Part shown: positions 8,144 to 17,964 of the stretch, piece after piece | Position numbering within the stretch: position 1 is the stretch's first letter | How the letters are laid out: each line of letters opens with the position of its first letter | Assembly: GCF_000938255.1 (NCBI RefSeq) | Contig: NZ_JYMR01000005.1 | Span: 1 to 64,000 of the forward strand | Direction: 5' to 3' | Source of the DNA: Bradyrhizobium sp. LTSP849 | GTDB taxonomy: Bacteria > Pseudomonadota > Alphaproteobacteria > Rhizobiales > Xanthobacteraceae | DNA: 64,000 bases | Made by a program: the position numbers and the translations under genes | The notes under the pieces: generated by a model | What the model saw: only the letters and a program-made list of their open reading frames with translations | Databases searched by the model: none | What the model was told of the DNA's origin: nothing

Positions 8144-9742
8144 ATGAAAGACCCCGTGGACGTCCTGATCATCGGCGCCGGCGCTTCGGGCGCCGCAGTC
8201 GCGTGGTCGCTGGCCGAGACCAAGATGCACATTCTCTGCCTGGAGCAGGGCGGCTGGATGAACCCGGCGGAATACCCGAGCACGGGCCGGGACTGGGAAG
8301 CCAAGTTCTACGGTGAGTGGTCATCGAGCCCCAATATCCGGGGACGGCCCGAGGACTATCCGATCAACGACGACAATTCACCGATCAAGGTGGTGAATTA
8401 CAACGCCGTCGGTGGCTCGACGGTGATGTACACCGCGCATTGGCCGCGGCTGCACCCTTCCGATTTCAAGGTGAAGACGCTCGACGGCGTCGCCGATGAC
8501 TGGCCGATCGACTACGACGCGCTGACCCCATTTTTCGAAGAGAACGACCGGATGATGGGGACCTCAGGGCTGTCGGGTGATCCGTTGTCGCCGCTGACCC
8601 ATCCGCCGATGCCGCAGCAGCCGATGGGATTGTCCGGCGCCATCATCGGCAAGGCCATGAACGAGTTCGGCTGGCACTGGTGGCCGTCCGATACGACGGT
8701 CGCGACCATGGACTACGAGGGCAGGGCTCGCTGCATCAATCTCGGCCACTGCACGCCGGCCTGCGCGCAAGGCGCAAAGTCCTCGACCGACATCACCTAT
8801 TGGCCGCACGCGGTTCGCGCCGGCGTCGAGCTGCGCACCCATTGCCGGGTGCGCGAGATCACGACCGACGAGAACGGCATGGCCTCGGGTGTGGTCTATT
8901 ACGACAAGGACGGTGTCGAGCAGTTTCAGCCCGCGCATGTCGTCATCATCGCCTGCAATGGCGTCGGCACGCCGCGCTTGTTGCTGAACTCCGCGTCGGG
9001 GCGATTTCCAGACGGTCTTGCCAATTCGTCGGGTCTCGTCGGCAAGAATCTGATGTTCCACCCTTATGCGCAGATCTACGGCTATGTGAAGGAGCCGACC
9101 GATAGTAACCGCGCGCCGCCGACCTGCCTCTGGAGCAAGGAGTGGTATGACACCGACCTGTCCCGCGGCTTCGTGCGCGGCTATGGCGTGCAGTTCGTCC
9201 GCGGCGCTGGGCCAGTATTCGAAGCCGTCGTGAGCGAGCAGAAGGGCATTCTGCCGTGGGGCGCCGATCATCACCGCGTGTTCCGCAAGCTCAATGGCCA
9301 CCGGCTGGGTTTCTCCGCGATCTGCGAGGACCTGCCGGAAGAGCACAATCGCGTCACGCTTGATCCGGTCCTCAAGGACAGCCACGGCATTGCCGCGCCG
9401 AAGATCGACTACACGATCAGCGAGAACAGCCGGAAGATGATGGAGCATGCGCTGGCGCGCGGCCGCGAGGTTCTCGAGACGGCGGGCGCGACCGACATCT
9501 GCGTCAATTCGCCGATCCCGTGGGGCGGCTGGCATCTGCTCGGCACCGCGCGGATGGGCACCGATCCCGAACGCTCCGTCGTCAACGAATGGGGCCGCTC
9601 GCACGACGTGAAGAACCTCTTCATCGTCGACGGCAGCATCTTCGTCACCTCGGGCGGCGTGAACCCGACGTCCACCATCCAGGCCCTCGCGCTCTACATC
9701 GCCGACCAGATGAAGCAGCGTCTCGCCAATTTGTTCGATTAA
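8144..9742 (+). CDS. GMC family oxidoreductase
   Basis: FAD-dependent alcohol or sugar dehydrogenase of the glucose-methanol-choline family, 532 residues. FAD binding is shown by LIIGAGASGAAVAW at the N-terminus. The catalytic region near the C-terminus has WHLLGTARMG with the active-site histidine, followed by IVDGS and GGVNPTSTIQALAL. CINLGHCTPACAQGAKSS in the middle is typical of the gluconate-dehydrogenase-like branch. The ATG at 8144 follows GGAGG at good spacing; the frame is open further upstream but that part shows no homology. It lies eight bases before a gene for a gluconate 2-dehydrogenase subunit 3-like protein, which is the normal partner of this branch. Substrate not identifiable. 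Confidence 0.92.
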   Translation: MKDPVDVLIIGAGASGAAVAWSLAETKMHILCLEQGGWMNPAEYPSTGRDWEAKFYGEWSSSPNIRGRPEDYPINDDNSPIKVVNYNAVGGSTVMYTAHWPRLHPSDFKVKTLDGVADDWPIDYDALTPFFEENDRMMGTSGLSGDPLSPLTHPPMPQQPMGLSGAIIGKAMNEFGWHWWPSDTTVATMDYEGRARCINLGHCTPACAQGAKSSTDITYWPHAVRAGVELRTHCRVREITTDENGMASGVVYYDKDGVEQFQPAHVVIIACNGVGTPRLLLNSASGRFPDGLANSSGLVGKNLMFHPYAQIYGYVKEPTDSNRAPPTCLWSKEWYDTDLSRGFVRGYGVQFVRGAGPVFEAVVSEQKGILPWGADHHRVFRKLNGHRLGFSAICEDLPEEHNRVTLDPVLKDSHGIAAPKIDYTISENSRKMMEHALARGREVLETAGATDICVNSPIPWGGWHLLGTARMGTDPERSVVNEWGRSHDVKNLFIVDGSIFVTSGGVNPTSTIQALALYIADQMKQRLANLFD

Positions 9743-9749
9743 GGCCGTC

Positions 9750-10199
9750 ATGTCCGCAGACAATCAACTGACACGCACTCAATGCAACGATCTCCGCACA
9801 ATTGCTGCGATGATCGTTCCCGCTAGTGACGAGTACAAGGTGCCCGGCGCCGACGATCCCGCGATCCAGGCCGATATCCTTGCGACGCTCGGCCGCGACA
9901 CCAAACTGGTGGCGGCGGCGCTCGACCATCTGGCGCGGCTCGCAGGCCAGCCGCTCGCGGAGCTCGATGCCGGGAAGCGCGATGCGGTAGCGCAGGAGTT
10001 TCGCAAGCACGGCGGCGCGGCGGCCGCAACGCTCGTTCGCGTCGTGCTGCAATGCTACTACCGCGACGATCGCGTGCTGCGTTCGCTTGGGCTGGAGCTG
10101 CGCGCGCCATTCCCAAAGGGCTATGTGCTCCCGGATGGCGACTGGTCGCTGCTCGATCCAGTCAAGGCAAAGGCGGGCACGCTCCGGCGCGCGCCCTAG
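9750..10199 (+). CDS. Gluconate 2-dehydrogenase subunit 3-like protein
   Basis: A 149-residue protein that resembles the small (gamma) subunit of membrane gluconate/GMC dehydrogenases. The match rests on the early segment LRTIAAMIVPASDEYKVPGADD and the overall helical layout with a YYRDDRVLRSLGL region. It starts only seven bases after the GMC oxidoreductase stop and is surely co-transcribed. The usual Tat signal of this family is not visible, so export of the complex is not established. No cytochrome subunit gene follows. Confidence 0.75.
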   Translation: MSADNQLTRTQCNDLRTIAAMIVPASDEYKVPGADDPAIQADILATLGRDTKLVAAALDHLARLAGQPLAELDAGKRDAVAQEFRKHGGAAAATLVRVVLQCYYRDDRVLRSLGLELRAPFPKGYVLPDGDWSLLDPVKAKAGTLRRAP

Positions 10200-10290
10200 C
10201 CACCTGGGCAGTCCAGCCTTGCGCCCCAAGCGGGCCACTTGCGCGAGAGGGAACAGGCCACCATCTCTGTGAGCCTCAAGGACTCTTGCC

Positions 10291-11310
10291 ATGTTGGATT
10301 TTACCTCAGATATCGCCGATGACGGCTCGTCATCGCGAACGGCAGCGGCTGCCCCGGCCGATGACCGGGCCCTGCTGGACGCCTATTCCAATGCCGTGAT
10401 CGACGTGACCGATCGCGTCGGCCCTGCCGTCGTGCGGGTCGAGACCGGACCAAAAGTGCCGAACGGCCGCGAGCGCGGCGGCCTCGGCTCGGGCATCGTG
10501 ATCTCTCCGGATGGATTGGTCCTCACAAATAGCCACGTGGTCGGCTCCTCCAAGGAGATCCGGCTGCGGGACGTCGAAGGTAACGTCGGTGATGCCCGCG
10601 TGCTCGGCGTCGATCCCGACACCGACCTTGCGCTGCTGCGCGCCAACGGCGTCCGCGACTTGCCCTATGCCGCGCTCGGCAACTCCAAGAGCCTCAAGCG
10701 CGGCCAGCTCGTGATCGCGATCGGCAACCCGCTCGGCTTCGAGTCAACCGTCACCGCCGGCGTCGTCTCGGCGCTGGGGCGCTCGATCCGCTCGGTCAGC
10801 GGACGCACCATCGAGGACGTGATCCAGACCGATGCCGCGCTCAATCCCGGCAATTCCGGCGGGCCGCTGGTGTCGTCGAATGCCGAGGTGATCGGCATCA
10901 ACACCGCCATCATCAGCGGTGCGCAGGGCATCTGCTTCGCGGTTGCCAGCAACACCGCGCAATTCGTGCTGTCGGAGATCATCCGCCACGGCTACGTCCG
11001 CCGCGCCTATATCGGCGTCGCCGGACAGACCGCGCCAGTCCCCCGGCGCCACGCGGTGCTGGCGGGCGTTGAGAACAAGATGGGCGCGCTGCTGGCGCAG
11101 ATCGAGCCTGACGGGCCGGCGGCAAAGGCGGGCCTGCTGTCCGGCGACGTCGTGATCAGGCTGGACGGCGTAGAGATCAACGGCGTCGACGACCTGATCC
11201 GCGTGCTCGACCGTGACCGGATCGGCCGGCGGCTCGCTATGGACGTGTTGCGGCTCGGCCGGTTGCGGGCGATCGACATCGATCCCGTCGAGCGCAAGCC
11301 TGCGCGCTAG
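10291..11310 (+). CDS. HtrA/DegP-like trypsin-type serine protease with PDZ domain
   Basis: A 339-residue protein with a trypsin-like domain and one C-terminal PDZ domain (about residues 240-330). The catalytic triad is complete: His82 in TNSHVV, Asp112 in DTDLALL and Ser189 in NPGNSGGPL. GSGIVISPDG marks the first barrel. No signal peptide or membrane anchor precedes the protease domain, which is unusual because DegP-type proteases act in the periplasm; a cytosolic role is inferred. The start at 10291 is preceded by AAGGAC. Neighbours are a GMC oxidoreductase pair and a flavoprotein, with no clear functional link. Confidence 0.9.
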   Translation: MLDFTSDIADDGSSSRTAAAAPADDRALLDAYSNAVIDVTDRVGPAVVRVETGPKVPNGRERGGLGSGIVISPDGLVLTNSHVVGSSKEIRLRDVEGNVGDARVLGVDPDTDLALLRANGVRDLPYAALGNSKSLKRGQLVIAIGNPLGFESTVTAGVVSALGRSIRSVSGRTIEDVIQTDAALNPGNSGGPLVSSNAEVIGINTAIISGAQGICFAVASNTAQFVLSEIIRHGYVRRAYIGVAGQTAPVPRRHAVLAGVENKMGALLAQIEPDGPAAKAGLLSGDVVIRLDGVEINGVDDLIRVLDRDRIGRRLAMDVLRLGRLRAIDIDPVERKPAR

Positions 11311-11369
11311 CCTCTGATGCCCGGGGCGGGGTATGACGGTGTTATGCCTCGTTCCGGGAAACCCGCCGC

Positions 11370-13097
11370 ATGATGCCGGCGCATGAGACCTACGACGTAA
11401 TTGTCATCGGCGCCGGCGCGGGCGGCATGACGGCTGCTGCCGTCGCCGCCGCCGAAGGCTTGCGCGTGTTGGTCATCGAGAAGACGGCGTTCGTCGGCGG
11501 CACCACGGCCTGGTCGGGCGGTATGGTCTGGATCCCCGCCAATCCCAAGATGAAAGAGGCGGGGCTTTCTGACAGCGTCACGGATGCCGTCCAATATCTC
11601 GCGAGCACCGTGCCTGAGCCTGCCAATGCCGGCTTGCGCGCCGCCTTCCTCGCGCGAGGGCCGGAGGCCATCGCCTATCTCGAGGCCAAGACGGAGGTTC
11701 GCCTCCAGCCGGTGAAGGCCTACCCGGACTATTATCCGGAGCGGCTGGGCGCCACGCCCGGCGGGCGCGTGCTGGAGCCGGTCGCGTTCGATGGCAGGCG
11801 GCTGGGCGCGAGTTTCGCACGGCTGCGGCCGCCGCTGCCGGAGTTCACGCTGTTCGGCGGGATGATGGTCAATCGGCTCGACATCCCGCATCTGCGCCGG
11901 GTCGGAAAATCGCTGCGCTCGACCTTGCGCGCGGCGCGGCTTGTTTCCGAATACGCGTTGCAGCGGCTGCGCAACCCGCGCGGCACGACGCTGTATCTCG
12001 GCAATGCGCTCGCCGCGCGGCTCTATGCCTCGCTGCTGGCGCGGCAAGTTGAAATTCTCTTCAGCGCCGATGTCGAAGATCTGTCGATGCAGGGCGATCG
12101 CGTCGTTGGCGTGGTGATCCGTCACGGCTCGCGCGATCGCCCGATCTCCGCACGTCGCGGCGTGGTGCTGGCGACCGGCGGCTTTTCGCACGATGCCGCC
12201 TTGCGCAAACGTTTCTTCCCACCCGCGGCCGGGTTCGTCTCAGCAACCAATACATCCGGCACGGGTGATGGGCTTCGCTTCGCGACGACAGCCGGGGGTG
12301 CCGCGCTCAACACGGATGCCACCAGCCCGGCGTATTGGGTGCCGGCCTCGCTGTTTCGGCGCGCCGACGGCAGCCGCGGCGTGTTCCCGCATACGGTGAC
12401 GGATCGCGCCAAGCCCGGCGTGATCGCCGTCAACGCAGCTGGCCGGCGCTTCGTCAACGAGGCGCTGTCCTACCATGAATTCGTGCTCGCCATGCTGCGC
12501 GACGGCAACGGCGAGCCCGATCGGCCCTTCCATCTGATCTGCGATCGCCAGTTCCTGTGGAGCTACGGCCTCGGCCGCATCAAGCCCTTCACCCGCAACG
12601 TTCGGCGCTATGCGGCGAGCGGTGAGCTGATCGAGGCTCCAGATATCGAGCAACTTGCGGCGAAGATCGGCATCAAGCCGCCCGCGCTCGCCGCGACCAT
12701 TGCAAACTACAACACCGATGCGAAGGAGGGCCGCGATCCCGAATTCGGTCGCGGCAGCACGATTTATCAGCGCCACCTCGGCGACGCCGCGCACAAGCCC
12801 AACCCTTGCGTCGCACCGATCATCCGCGCGCCGTTCTTCGCGATGCGCATCTATCCAGCCGACCTCGGCACCGCGATCGGTATGAAGGTCGATGCCCAGG
12901 CCCGCGTGCTGCGCGACGACGGCACGCCCATTGCGGGGCTCTATGCCTGCGGCAACGACATGGGCTCGATCATGAATGGCAACTATCCGGGGCCGGGCAT
13001 TACGCTCGGGCCGGCGCTGACGTTCGGGTATGTTGCGGGACGGCATTTGGCGGAGGGGGCAGCCGTGACGATGAGTGCGGTTACAGCGTCAGTCTAG
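11370..13097 (+). CDS. FAD-dependent oxidoreductase, 3-ketosteroid dehydrogenase-like
   Basis: A 575-residue flavoprotein of the fumarate reductase/3-ketosteroid delta-1-dehydrogenase family. The N-terminus binds FAD (YDVIVIGAGAGGMTAAAV, then GGTTAWSGGMVWIP), and the C-terminus has the family signature GLYACGNDMGSIMNGNYPGPG with TLGPALTFGYVAGRHLA. It probably introduces a double bond into a cyclic or steroid-like ketone; the exact substrate is unknown. There are ATGs at 11370 and 11373 with no strong ribosome binding site before either. The gene stands alone on the plus strand between the HtrA-like gene and a palindromic repeat. Confidence 0.86.
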   Translation: MMPAHETYDVIVIGAGAGGMTAAAVAAAEGLRVLVIEKTAFVGGTTAWSGGMVWIPANPKMKEAGLSDSVTDAVQYLASTVPEPANAGLRAAFLARGPEAIAYLEAKTEVRLQPVKAYPDYYPERLGATPGGRVLEPVAFDGRRLGASFARLRPPLPEFTLFGGMMVNRLDIPHLRRVGKSLRSTLRAARLVSEYALQRLRNPRGTTLYLGNALAARLYASLLARQVEILFSADVEDLSMQGDRVVGVVIRHGSRDRPISARRGVVLATGGFSHDAALRKRFFPPAAGFVSATNTSGTGDGLRFATTAGGAALNTDATSPAYWVPASLFRRADGSRGVFPHTVTDRAKPGVIAVNAAGRRFVNEALSYHEFVLAMLRDGNGEPDRPFHLICDRQFLWSYGLGRIKPFTRNVRRYAASGELIEAPDIEQLAAKIGIKPPALAATIANYNTDAKEGRDPEFGRGSTIYQRHLGDAAHKPNPCVAPIIRAPFFAMRIYPADLGTAIGMKVDAQARVLRDDGTPIAGLYACGNDMGSIMNGNYPGPGITLGPALTFGYVAGRHLAEGAAVTMSAVTASV

Positions 13098-13108
13098 CCA
13101 TCTCCACC

Positions 13109-13215
13109 GCTGTCATGCTCCGCGAAAGCGGGGCATCCAATACGCCGCGGCCCATCGATTCAACCACTCCTGTCTCGGCGCACTGGATCGCCCGGTCAAG
13201 CCGGGCGATGACAGC
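13109..13215. repeat. 107-bp palindromic intergenic repeat, copy 1
   Basis: The element begins GCTGTCAT and ends ATGACAGC, and contains a CCCGGTCAAGCCGGG palindrome and a GCGAAAGCGGGGCAT hairpin. A second copy of exactly the same length lies at 44109-44215 in inverted orientation. It sits between two convergent genes and may double as a terminator. Confidence 0.85.
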
Positions 13216-13232
13216 TGAGAACACGGCGACAG

Positions 13233-16200
13233 CTACTCCGCCGCTGCCGCAAAGCGGCTGTTCTCCAGCTCCGCCTCGAGCCGGGCCTTCTCCGCCACCG
13301 CCAGCTTGATATTGGCTTCCTTAACGTGGCCGAAGCCGCGGATTGTCTCCGGCACGCGTGCAAGCCTCGTCAGCAGTGGGATCTGCGCGGCCTTCAGCCC
13401 AGCGATCCGCTGATCGATCATCGCGAGATAATCCTCGATCAGCTTGCGCTCGGTCCTGCGCTCCTCGGTACGTCCGAACGGATCGAACGCACCGCCGCGC
13501 AGGAACTTCAGCTTTGCCAGCGCGCGGAACGCGTGGATCATCCAGCCGCCGAACTCTTTCTTCTGAAGATGCCCAGTCGTCTTGTCACGCTGTGCGAAGA
13601 TCGGGGGCGCCAAATAGAACTTCAACGAAAAATCGCCGTCGAACTTCTCCGACACTTTTTTGGCAAAACTGCCGTCGGTATAGAGCCGCGCGACTTCATA
13701 TTCGTCTTTGTAGGACATCAGCTTGAACAGGCTTTTTGCTACGGCTTCCGTAAGCTCGGTCGACGCAGGCGAGGCAGCGTTCTCTGCCTTGCGCACCTTG
13801 GTGACGGCAGCGAGGTAGCGGTCCGCGTAGGCCTTGTCCTGATAGCCGGTCAAGAACTCTGCGCGCGTCGCAATGATGTCGTCGAGCGACTTCGTTGGCG
13901 CACTCGCCCGGCTCTTGAACTGGAGCACGCTGCGCACCCGCGTCATGTCGTGGGCGGCCAGCCGCCCCCAGGTGAAGGCGAGCTTGTTCATCTCGATTGC
14001 GGCACCGTTGATCTCGATGGCGCGGAGCAGGGCCTCCAGCGACAGCGGGATCGCGCCCTTCTGGAAGGCGAAACCGAGCATGAAGGGATTGGTCGCAATC
14101 GAATCGCCCATCAGCGCCGCGGCGATGCCGGTGGCGTCGATGATGTCGAGGTTCTTGTCGCCGATCGCATCGCTCAGCACAGTCTGCATCGTGCCCATCT
14201 CGAAATCGAGATCGGGGTTCTGCACAAAACTCGCGGTCGGCTGGAGATCGGCATTGATGTAGGCTTTCGTCACCCCGCGCTCGGCACGGCTGAGCGCGGA
14301 GGGACCTGCCGAAACGATCATGTCGCAACCGAGGATGACGTCCGCGCCGCCGGTGGTGATGCGGACGGCAGAGATATCCTCCGGCTTTGGGGCGATGCGG
14401 ACATGGCTCATCACCGCACCGTTCTTCTGCGACAGGCCGGTGAAATCCAGTGCCGAGCAGCCGCGGCCGTCGACATGCGCGGCCATGCCGAGCAGCGCAC
14501 CGATGGTGATGACACCGGTGCCGCCGATGCCGGTGACGAGGATGTTGTAGGGGGCCTCCAGCTCGCGTGCGGGCGGCAGCGGGAGGTCGGCGAACAACTG
14601 CCCGGAATCAACGCCCGAGGTCTTGATGCGCTTGAGCGTACCGCCGTGCACGGTGACAAAGCTCGGGCAGAAACCCTCGACGCAGGAAAAATCCTTGTTG
14701 CAGTTCGACTGGTCGATCTGGCGTTTGCGACCGAACTCGGTCTCCAGCGGCTGCACCGAGACGCAGTTCGAGGCTTGCGAGCAATCGCCGCAACCTTCGC
14801 AGACCAGCTCGTTGATGAAGGCGCGCTTGGCGGGATCGGGATAGAGTCCGCGCTTGCGGCGGCGGCGCTTTTCCGCCGCACAGGTCTGGTCGTAGATGAG
14901 GACGGTCAGGCCCTTGATGTCGCGCAGCTCGCGCTGGACAGCGTCGAGCTCGCGGCGGTGATGGATGGTTGCGCTTTGCGGGAAGTAATTGCCTTCGGGA
15001 TATTTGCTCGGATCGTCCGAGACGATCGCGAGCCGCTTGACGCCCTCAGCCCAGACCTGGTGCGCGATCTGCGCAACGTTGAAACCGCCCTCGGCCGGCT
15101 GGCCGCCGGTCATCGCCACCGCATCGTTGTAGAGGATCTTGTAGGTGATGTTGATGCCGGCGGCGGAAGCGGCGCGAAGCGCAAGCAGGCCGGAATGCGT
15201 ATAGGTGCCGTCACCGAGATTCTGGAAAATGTGCTGCTCGGTGGTGAAGGGCGACTGCCCGATCCAGTTCACGCCCTCGGCGCCCATATGTGAGATCAAA
15301 TCGGTGCGGCGGGTCGGCATGCTCAAGGCCATGCCATGGCAGCCGATGCCGGCCATGGCGCGGCTGCCTTCGGGTACTTTTGTCGAAGAGTTGTGCGGGC
15401 AGCCCGAGCAGAAGAACGGCGTGCGCGCGAGCTTGATTTGTGCAGTGGCCGGAACAGGATTGTCGAACGCCTCGAGCCGCGCCAGGCGCTGCTCCAGCAC
15501 CGGGCTGTGATGGCCGAGCTTGCGCAGCCGCGCCAGCAGCGCGGACGCAACGATGGTCGGCGTCAGCTCGCCTTCGCTCGGCAGCAGCGGCGCGCCGCTC
15601 TCGTCGCGTTTTCCCGTCACCGTCGGCCGCTTCGACGCATCGATGTTGTAGAGGATGCGCATCAGCTGGTCTTCGATGAAGCCGCGCTTCTCCTCGACCA
15701 CCAGCACGTCCTGAAGACCCTCCGCGAAGCGCCTTGCGCCGCTTTCCTCCAGCGGCCAGGTCAGCGCGACCTTGTAGATGCGCAAGCCCAGATCCTGCGC
15801 GTCCTTGTCGGTAATGCCCAAGTCGGCGAGCGCCTGGCGCAGATCGAGATAGGCCTTGCCGGTCGCGACAATGCCGAGCCGCGCGGGCTTTGAATCGAGC
15901 ACGATGCGGTCGAGCTGGTTGGCGCGGGCAAAGGCCTGCACCGCAGCCATCTTCGGGCCGAACAGGCGCCGCTCGGCCTCCAGCGGTGGATCGGGCCAGC
16001 GGATGTTGAGGCCGCCGGGCGGCATTTCGAAATCATCGGGCAGCTTGATCTGGATGCGCGCGGGATCGCTATAGATCGACGCCGAGCTCTCCACGGTCTC
16101 GCTGATCGCCTTGAAGCCGACCCAGCAGCCGGAGAAGCGCGACAGCGCGAAGCCATAGAGGCCGAGATCGAGATAGTCCTGGAGCGTTGCGGGATTGATC

Positions 16201-16709
16201 ACGGGAATCAGCGCCGCCGCAAACACCTGCTCGCTCTGATGCGCCAGTGTCGAGGACTGGCAGCCATGGTCGTCGCCGGCGAGCGCCAGCACGCCGCCAT
16301 TGAGCGAGGTGCCGGCGGCATTGGCGTGCTTGAGCGCATCGACCGAGCGATCGACGCCGGGGCCCTTGCCGTACCAGATGCCGAACACGCCATCGACCTT
16401 GGCGCCGGGAAACAGTCCGACCTGCTGGCTGCCCCAGACCGCGGTCGCCGCCAGATCCTCGTTCAGCCCGGGTACGAAGGCGATGTCCTGCTGCTGAAGG
16501 TGCGACTTCGCGCGCCACAGCGCGTGGTCGTACATGCCGAGCGGGGAACCGCGATAGCCCGAGATGAAGCCGCCGGTGTTGAGCCCCTGAAGCCGGTCGC
16601 GTTCGCGCTGCAACATGGGCAATCGAACCAGGGCCTGCGTGCCGGACAGGAAGATCCGCTTCGATTCGAGCCGGTATTTATCGTCCAGCTCGACCTGCAT
16701 CAGCGTCAT
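13233..16709 (-). CDS. Indolepyruvate ferredoxin oxidoreductase family protein (fused subunits)
   Basis: A very large 2-oxoacid:ferredoxin oxidoreductase of 1158 residues in which the thiamine-diphosphate subunit and the gamma-type subunit are fused. It probably decarboxylates indolepyruvate or other aryl/branched 2-oxoacids to the CoA ester. The cysteine-rich segments CSGCPHNSS, CEGCGDCSQASNCVSV and the later CNKDFSCVEGFCPSF are iron-sulfur sites, and NILVTGIGGTGVITIGALL opens the gamma domain. The frame is open to 16832, but the ATG at 16709 (MTLMQVELDDKYRLES) has AAGGA upstream and begins at the family start. It is divergent from the hotdog-fold gene at 16875 with a 165-base shared promoter gap. 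Confidence 0.93.
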   Translation of the reverse strand: MTLMQVELDDKYRLESKRIFLSGTQALVRLPMLQRERDRLQGLNTGGFISGYRGSPLGMYDHALWRAKSHLQQQDIAFVPGLNEDLAATAVWGSQQVGLFPGAKVDGVFGIWYGKGPGVDRSVDALKHANAAGTSLNGGVLALAGDDHGCQSSTLAHQSEQVFAAALIPVINPATLQDYLDLGLYGFALSRFSGCWVGFKAISETVESSASIYSDPARIQIKLPDDFEMPPGGLNIRWPDPPLEAERRLFGPKMAAVQAFARANQLDRIVLDSKPARLGIVATGKAYLDLRQALADLGITDKDAQDLGLRIYKVALTWPLEESGARRFAEGLQDVLVVEEKRGFIEDQLMRILYNIDASKRPTVTGKRDESGAPLLPSEGELTPTIVASALLARLRKLGHHSPVLEQRLARLEAFDNPVPATAQIKLARTPFFCSGCPHNSSTKVPEGSRAMAGIGCHGMALSMPTRRTDLISHMGAEGVNWIGQSPFTTEQHIFQNLGDGTYTHSGLLALRAASAAGINITYKILYNDAVAMTGGQPAEGGFNVAQIAHQVWAEGVKRLAIVSDDPSKYPEGNYFPQSATIHHRRELDAVQRELRDIKGLTVLIYDQTCAAEKRRRRKRGLYPDPAKRAFINELVCEGCGDCSQASNCVSVQPLETEFGRKRQIDQSNCNKDFSCVEGFCPSFVTVHGGTLKRIKTSGVDSGQLFADLPLPPARELEAPYNILVTGIGGTGVITIGALLGMAAHVDGRGCSALDFTGLSQKNGAVMSHVRIAPKPEDISAVRITTGGADVILGCDMIVSAGPSALSRAERGVTKAYINADLQPTASFVQNPDLDFEMGTMQTVLSDAIGDKNLDIIDATGIAAALMGDSIATNPFMLGFAFQKGAIPLSLEALLRAIEINGAAIEMNKLAFTWGRLAAHDMTRVRSVLQFKSRASAPTKSLDDIIATRAEFLTGYQDKAYADRYLAAVTKVRKAENAASPASTELTEAVAKSLFKLMSYKDEYEVARLYTDGSFAKKVSEKFDGDFSLKFYLAPPIFAQRDKTTGHLQKKEFGGWMIHAFRALAKLKFLRGGAFDPFGRTEERRTERKLIEDYLAMIDQRIAGLKAAQIPLLTRLARVPETIRGFGHVKEANIKLAVAEKARLEAELENSRFAAAAE

Positions 16710-16874
16710 TTCGGGAGTCCTTGTTTTTCTTGGTCTGACGGGAATTTTGCGCCGCGGAAAGAGTGGCGGCTTGCGAAGCAGGATGAGGCAGTCAAAAGCA
16801 TGGGCCAGCGAAGTCAATACGGCTAGCCGCATCTGTGGCGCTCCTGCTAGTCATGGCTTCGATCGGAGGACACC

Positions 16875-17825
16875 ATGGCTGCAAGCGCATTCGAAACCGA
16901 GATATCAGAAACGGCCAATGCCTTGGTCGGGCCGTGGCGTCAGCCGCGGCAGATGCTCCACGCGCAGACCTATGACGCGCATGCCTCCATCCACGACGAT
17001 GCCACCGCGCAAAAGCTTGGCTTCAAGGGCGGCACCATCGAGGGGCCGACGCATTTCAGCCAGTTCGCGCCGCTCGGCGTGCGGTTGTGGGGACAGGCCT
17101 GGTTCGAGAGCGGCTGTCTCTCCGCGCACTACCGCAACGCCTGCTTCGAGGGCGAGGAGGTGCAGGCGATCCTGTCGAAGCCATTGCCCGGCACCAGCCA
17201 GATCCAGATGGTCAAGCGTGACGGCACCGAGGTGTTGCGCGGCACGGCATCGGTCGGCGATCCCCAAGCTGCGACCGCGCTGGAGGCGCGCCTTGCCGAG
17301 CTCAAGCCGCTTACTGATCCCGTGATCCTGCGCGACGTGAAGGTGGCGCAGACCAGCCAGCGGCAGTCGGTGCGGATGGCCTTCGACCAGAACATGGGCG
17401 ACCTCTATCCGTTCTCGCTGCGGCAGAAGCTCGCCGTCATCACCGAGAACTCGCCATATTATTCCAGCGCGGAGAATCCGTGGGGCCGCGCCATCATTCC
17501 GATGGAGATGCTGAGCGTGCTGTTTCAGTACCGCTCCAAGGACGATCCGCTCCCGGCCAAGGGGCCTGCCGTCGGCCTGTTCGCCGACCAGGAGATCAGG
17601 CTCGTGAAGGGTCCGCTCTTTGTCGACGAGGCCTATGAAGTCGAGCGCGAGGTCGTCGCGCTCTCCGGCAGTCGCCGCACCGAGAGCGCCTGGATCAAGA
17701 CGCGCGTGTTCGACAAGACGGGTACGATGGTGGCCACGATGCTGCTCAACATGGCGACGCTAAAGGACTCGTATGCGCCGTATGAGGACGAGTATCGGCG
17801 GCTGTACGGAGATACTGCCCGCTAA
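16875..17825 (+). CDS. Double hotdog-fold (MaoC-like) protein
   Basis: A 316-residue protein whose first half carries a hotdog/MaoC-like pattern: KLGFKGGTIEGPTHFSQFAPLG followed by YRNACFEGEEVQAIL. The second half appears to be another hotdog repeat (VGLFADQEIRLVKGPLFVDEAYEVEREV). Proteins of this type act as hydratases or thioesterases on CoA esters, but the MaoC catalytic Asp-His pair is not evident, so the activity is open. The start follows CGGAGGACACC. Its position opposite the indolepyruvate oxidoreductase, which makes CoA esters, suggests a shared aryl-acid pathway; this is inference. Confidence 0.65.
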   Translation: MAASAFETEISETANALVGPWRQPRQMLHAQTYDAHASIHDDATAQKLGFKGGTIEGPTHFSQFAPLGVRLWGQAWFESGCLSAHYRNACFEGEEVQAILSKPLPGTSQIQMVKRDGTEVLRGTASVGDPQAATALEARLAELKPLTDPVILRDVKVAQTSQRQSVRMAFDQNMGDLYPFSLRQKLAVITENSPYYSSAENPWGRAIIPMEMLSVLFQYRSKDDPLPAKGPAVGLFADQEIRLVKGPLFVDEAYEVEREVVALSGSRRTESAWIKTRVFDKTGTMVATMLLNMATLKDSYAPYEDEYRRLYGDTAR

Positions 17826-17964
17826 AAAAGCGAGCTTCGCCGTCGCTCATCATTTGAGCAAATGCACGTCGCAAAGACGTCGCACAGCGAATGAGCAGAC
17901 CCGCGCTCCTCTCTTAACATTCTGACAGCACAGCAAATTTCTCCGCGTCGCGCGTCGGATTGTC

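Noticed and set aside
13326..15293. 655-residue reading frame antisense to the indolepyruvate oxidoreductase
   Set aside because: The minus-strand gene has iron-sulfur and cofactor motifs; the plus-strand frame has none and no ribosome binding site.
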